From positions 1 through 5,197 of the forward strand of contig DAOVYC010000062.1 in assembly GCA_030635805.1 (NCBI GenBank): a DNA stretch of 5,197 bases, written 5' to 3'. Shown in pieces: positions 3,496-5,197 of the stretch. A model generated the notes under the pieces. That model did not search any database and was not told the DNA's origin. It saw only the letters and a list, made by a program, of their open reading frames with translations. The stretch comes from a bacterium (GTDB lineage: Bacteria; Patescibacteriota; Gracilibacteria; JAUYGZ01; DAOVYC01). Numbering within the stretch: position 1 is the stretch's first letter; each line of letters begins with the position of its first letter. The position numbers were made by a program, and so were the translations under genes.

Positions 3496-5197
3496 GTGGC
3501 AGTTGTCGAAATGCAAAAAATTCGAATTTACGCCGATAAAAATGCGCGTTATGCAATTACAGATTTATTGCATGAAAAAGGATGGATGGAAATCCAGGAT
3601 ATTTCTGAGGATGTAAGCCAGGACATTCGGGAGTATTTTGTAAAAGAACATAACGAACTTGATTTACAAATTGCCAATACTGAATTCGCAATCAATTTTT
3701 TGAATAAATATTCAACTTCAAAGACAAAAAAAAGAAAAATTACACAGAGCGAATATCAAAAAATAATTAACGCTTATTACTATAAAGATGTTGTTGAGAA
3801 GTGTTTAAACATAGAGGAGGAGCTGGTTAAACATAAAAATCACATTAACCATCTGATCACCGAAGAAATTACCTTAAAACCTTGGAAAAAATTAACTTTC
3901 TTTCTCAAGGAAGAGCTTGAAACTCAACATACTGTCGGATTCATAGGTTCCACTGAAAAATTAAATTTTGATAAATTAAAAGAGGAACTGACGGAAGCTA
4001 CAGATCTTGCAGAGATATATACGGTTAATGCCGACCAAGTGGCTGTCTATTTTTACGTACTTGTTGAAAAATCGACTGCGAATGATGTCAGCCTGATTCT
4101 TCAAAAACATAAATTTACACCCGCCGATTTCTTAAAAAGGAGAGGAAATCCAAAAGAAGAGTTAGATAGAATTCGAAGGAATGAAATAAAAACTAAAGAA
4201 AAGATTGATAATCTGGAAAAAGATGCCCAAGCCCTTACGAAGGAGATCGATAATTTAAGTGTAATCTATGATCATTTAATAAACCTAAGAAATTGGAAAG
4301 AATCCAGAAAGAAATTTTTACATACCGATAATGTCTTTGCGGTAGAAGGCTGGATTCCAAAAAAAAGGTTTGGCGATATAGAAAAAAAATTAGAGAACAT
4401 AACAAAAGCACATATTATTCAAAATATTGAAAGCTTGGAGGAAAACCCCCCCGTAGAAATAGAAAATAATTCATTACTCGCTCCTTTTGAAGCGGTAACC
4501 AGAATTTATGGTCTACCCTTATCTCACGAAGTAGATCCTACTCCATTTTTAGCAATTTTCTTTATTACCTTCTTCGGACTTTGTCTTACGGACGTAGTTT
4601 ACGGATTGCTATTATTTGCTTTAATGGGTGGCGCACTACTTTTTTTAGATGTTCCAAAGGGGATGAAAAAATTAGTCAAACTTCTTATGTTTGGAGGAGT
4701 GGCCACTTTTGTTCTTGGGATTCTTTTTGGAGGATATGCGGGAATGGACGCTACCGCACTTCCAGAATGGTTAACCTACACAAAAATGATAGGAGAAGTA
4801 GAGACAAAAATGTTTATTGGACAATTAGTAAATCCAGTTAAAGAACCCCTTATCGTTCTTGGGCTAGCTTTCTTTATCGGGTATATCCAGATTATTGCTG
4901 GGAAAATGATTGATGGCTGGTGGAAAATGAAACAAGGAAAATTTTGGGATGGCCTGCTTGATGGATGGCTTTGGGCTTACGCACTCATCACTCTCGGTGG
5001 TTATGCCGCAGTGAGCATGGTTCCTCAATTAGCTTCTTATAAAACAATCGGAGTTTATGCTTTTTTAGCCGCTGTGGCCCTGCTTCTTCTTACTCAGGGA
5101 AGAAAAAAAGACAATATTTTTGGAAAAATTATCGGAGGAGTGCTCAGTCTCTATGGATTCATTGGTTATGTTTCCGACATTTTATCATATTCTCGTC
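3496..5197 (+). CDS. ntpI: V/A-type ATP synthase/ATPase subunit I (a subunit), 3' end outside the window
   Basis: This is the membrane stator subunit that lines the ion path beside the rotor ring; 567 codons are visible. The GTG start at 3496 restores the family N-terminus (MAVVEMQKIRIYADK..., compare MAVxKMKKV); ATG 3511 would cut it off, and an in-frame TAA at 3466-3468 bounds it upstream. Residues 1-346 form the soluble arm: two alpha/beta lobes, coiled-coil stretches (about 75-130 and 230-275), and the family marks NVFAVEGWIPKKRF and PFEAVTRIYGLPLSHEVDPTP. From residue 348 there are about seven hydrophobic helices, including FLAIFFITFFGLCLTDVVYG, FVLGILFGGYAG, EPLIVLGLAFFIGYIQIIAG and YGFIGYVSDILSYSR. 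The last full codon (5194-5196) is the arginine of the SYSR motif, which in this family is the essential ion-path arginine. Whether it moves protons or sodium cannot be told from here. The remaining ATPase genes should follow. Confidence 0.93.
   Translation, partial: MAVVEMQKIRIYADKNARYAITDLLHEKGWMEIQDISEDVSQDIREYFVKEHNELDLQIANTEFAINFLNKYSTSKTKKRKITQSEYQKIINAYYYKDVVEKCLNIEEELVKHKNHINHLITEEITLKPWKKLTFFLKEELETQHTVGFIGSTEKLNFDKLKEELTEATDLAEIYTVNADQVAVYFYVLVEKSTANDVSLILQKHKFTPADFLKRRGNPKEELDRIRRNEIKTKEKIDNLEKDAQALTKEIDNLSVIYDHLINLRNWKESRKKFLHTDNVFAVEGWIPKKRFGDIEKKLENITKAHIIQNIESLEENPPVEIENNSLLAPFEAVTRIYGLPLSHEVDPTPFLAIFFITFFGLCLTDVVYGLLLFALMGGALLFLDVPKGMKKLVKLLMFGGVATFVLGILFGGYAGMDATALPEWLTYTKMIGEVETKMFIGQLVNPVKEPLIVLGLAFFIGYIQIIAGKMIDGWWKMKQGKFWDGLLDGWLWAYALITLGGYAAVSMVPQLASYKTIGVYAFLAAVALLLLTQGRKKDNIFGKIIGGVLSLYGFIGYVSDILSYSR

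Noticed and set aside
4581..4841. Alternative + strand frame of 86 codons
   Set aside because: It overlaps the membrane domain of subunit I in another frame; subunit I is continuous here with family-typical helices.

Overview
The window is AT-rich and almost entirely coding on the + strand. It reads like a fragment of a bacterial genome of the candidate phyla radiation (Patescibacteria, perhaps Microgenomates-like). The reasons are the combination of a V/A-type rotary ATPase cluster, short low-complexity tandem repeats between genes, no visible Shine-Dalgarno sequences, and small proteins of unknown role. This assignment is inference from gene content and style, since no marker gene is present. 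The genetic code looks standard: the 613-codon gene has no internal TGA, and the four visible stops are TAG, TAG, TAA and TAA.

Layout. Positions 1-503 hold the C-terminal end of a fold-type II PLP enzyme resembling threonine synthase. Its last ~124 codons are clean, but the preceding ~130 bases have stops in every forward frame, with family-like fragments scattered over different frames, so the gene looks frameshifted or decayed (or the sequence there is poor). Positions 516-566 are three copies of a 15-bp tandem repeat ending six bases before the next start codon. Positions 572-2413 encode the most unusual protein of the window: an N-terminal ATP-grasp ligase module, an SH3b-like module and a C-terminal NlpC/P60 cysteine peptidase on one 613-residue chain without a signal peptide. 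A second, unrelated short repeat (2421-2445) and an extended -10 box lead into a small membrane-anchored protein with a fibronectin-III-like domain (2478-2861), closed by a clear intrinsic terminator (2885-2909).

The gene-free stretch 2910-3144 contains a GAGCTCGTCGAA-type palindromic dispersed repeat, a large imperfect hairpin and a near-consensus promoter (TTGACA, 17 bp, TAAAAT). That promoter drives the start of a V/A-type ATPase operon: a short coiled-coil peripheral-stalk subunit (3145-3468), then the large subunit I/a (GTG start at 3496), which runs off the window just after the arginine of its conserved SYSR motif.

How the genes relate. The ATPase genes form one functional unit, the start of a membrane proton or sodium pump/synthase. 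The ATP-grasp/NlpC protein and the FN3-like protein sit side by side, but the FN3 gene appears to have its own promoter, so a shared function is not shown. The best candidate for something undescribed is the ligase-peptidase fusion, which could both make and break peptide (possibly cell-wall stem-peptide) bonds in the cytoplasm.
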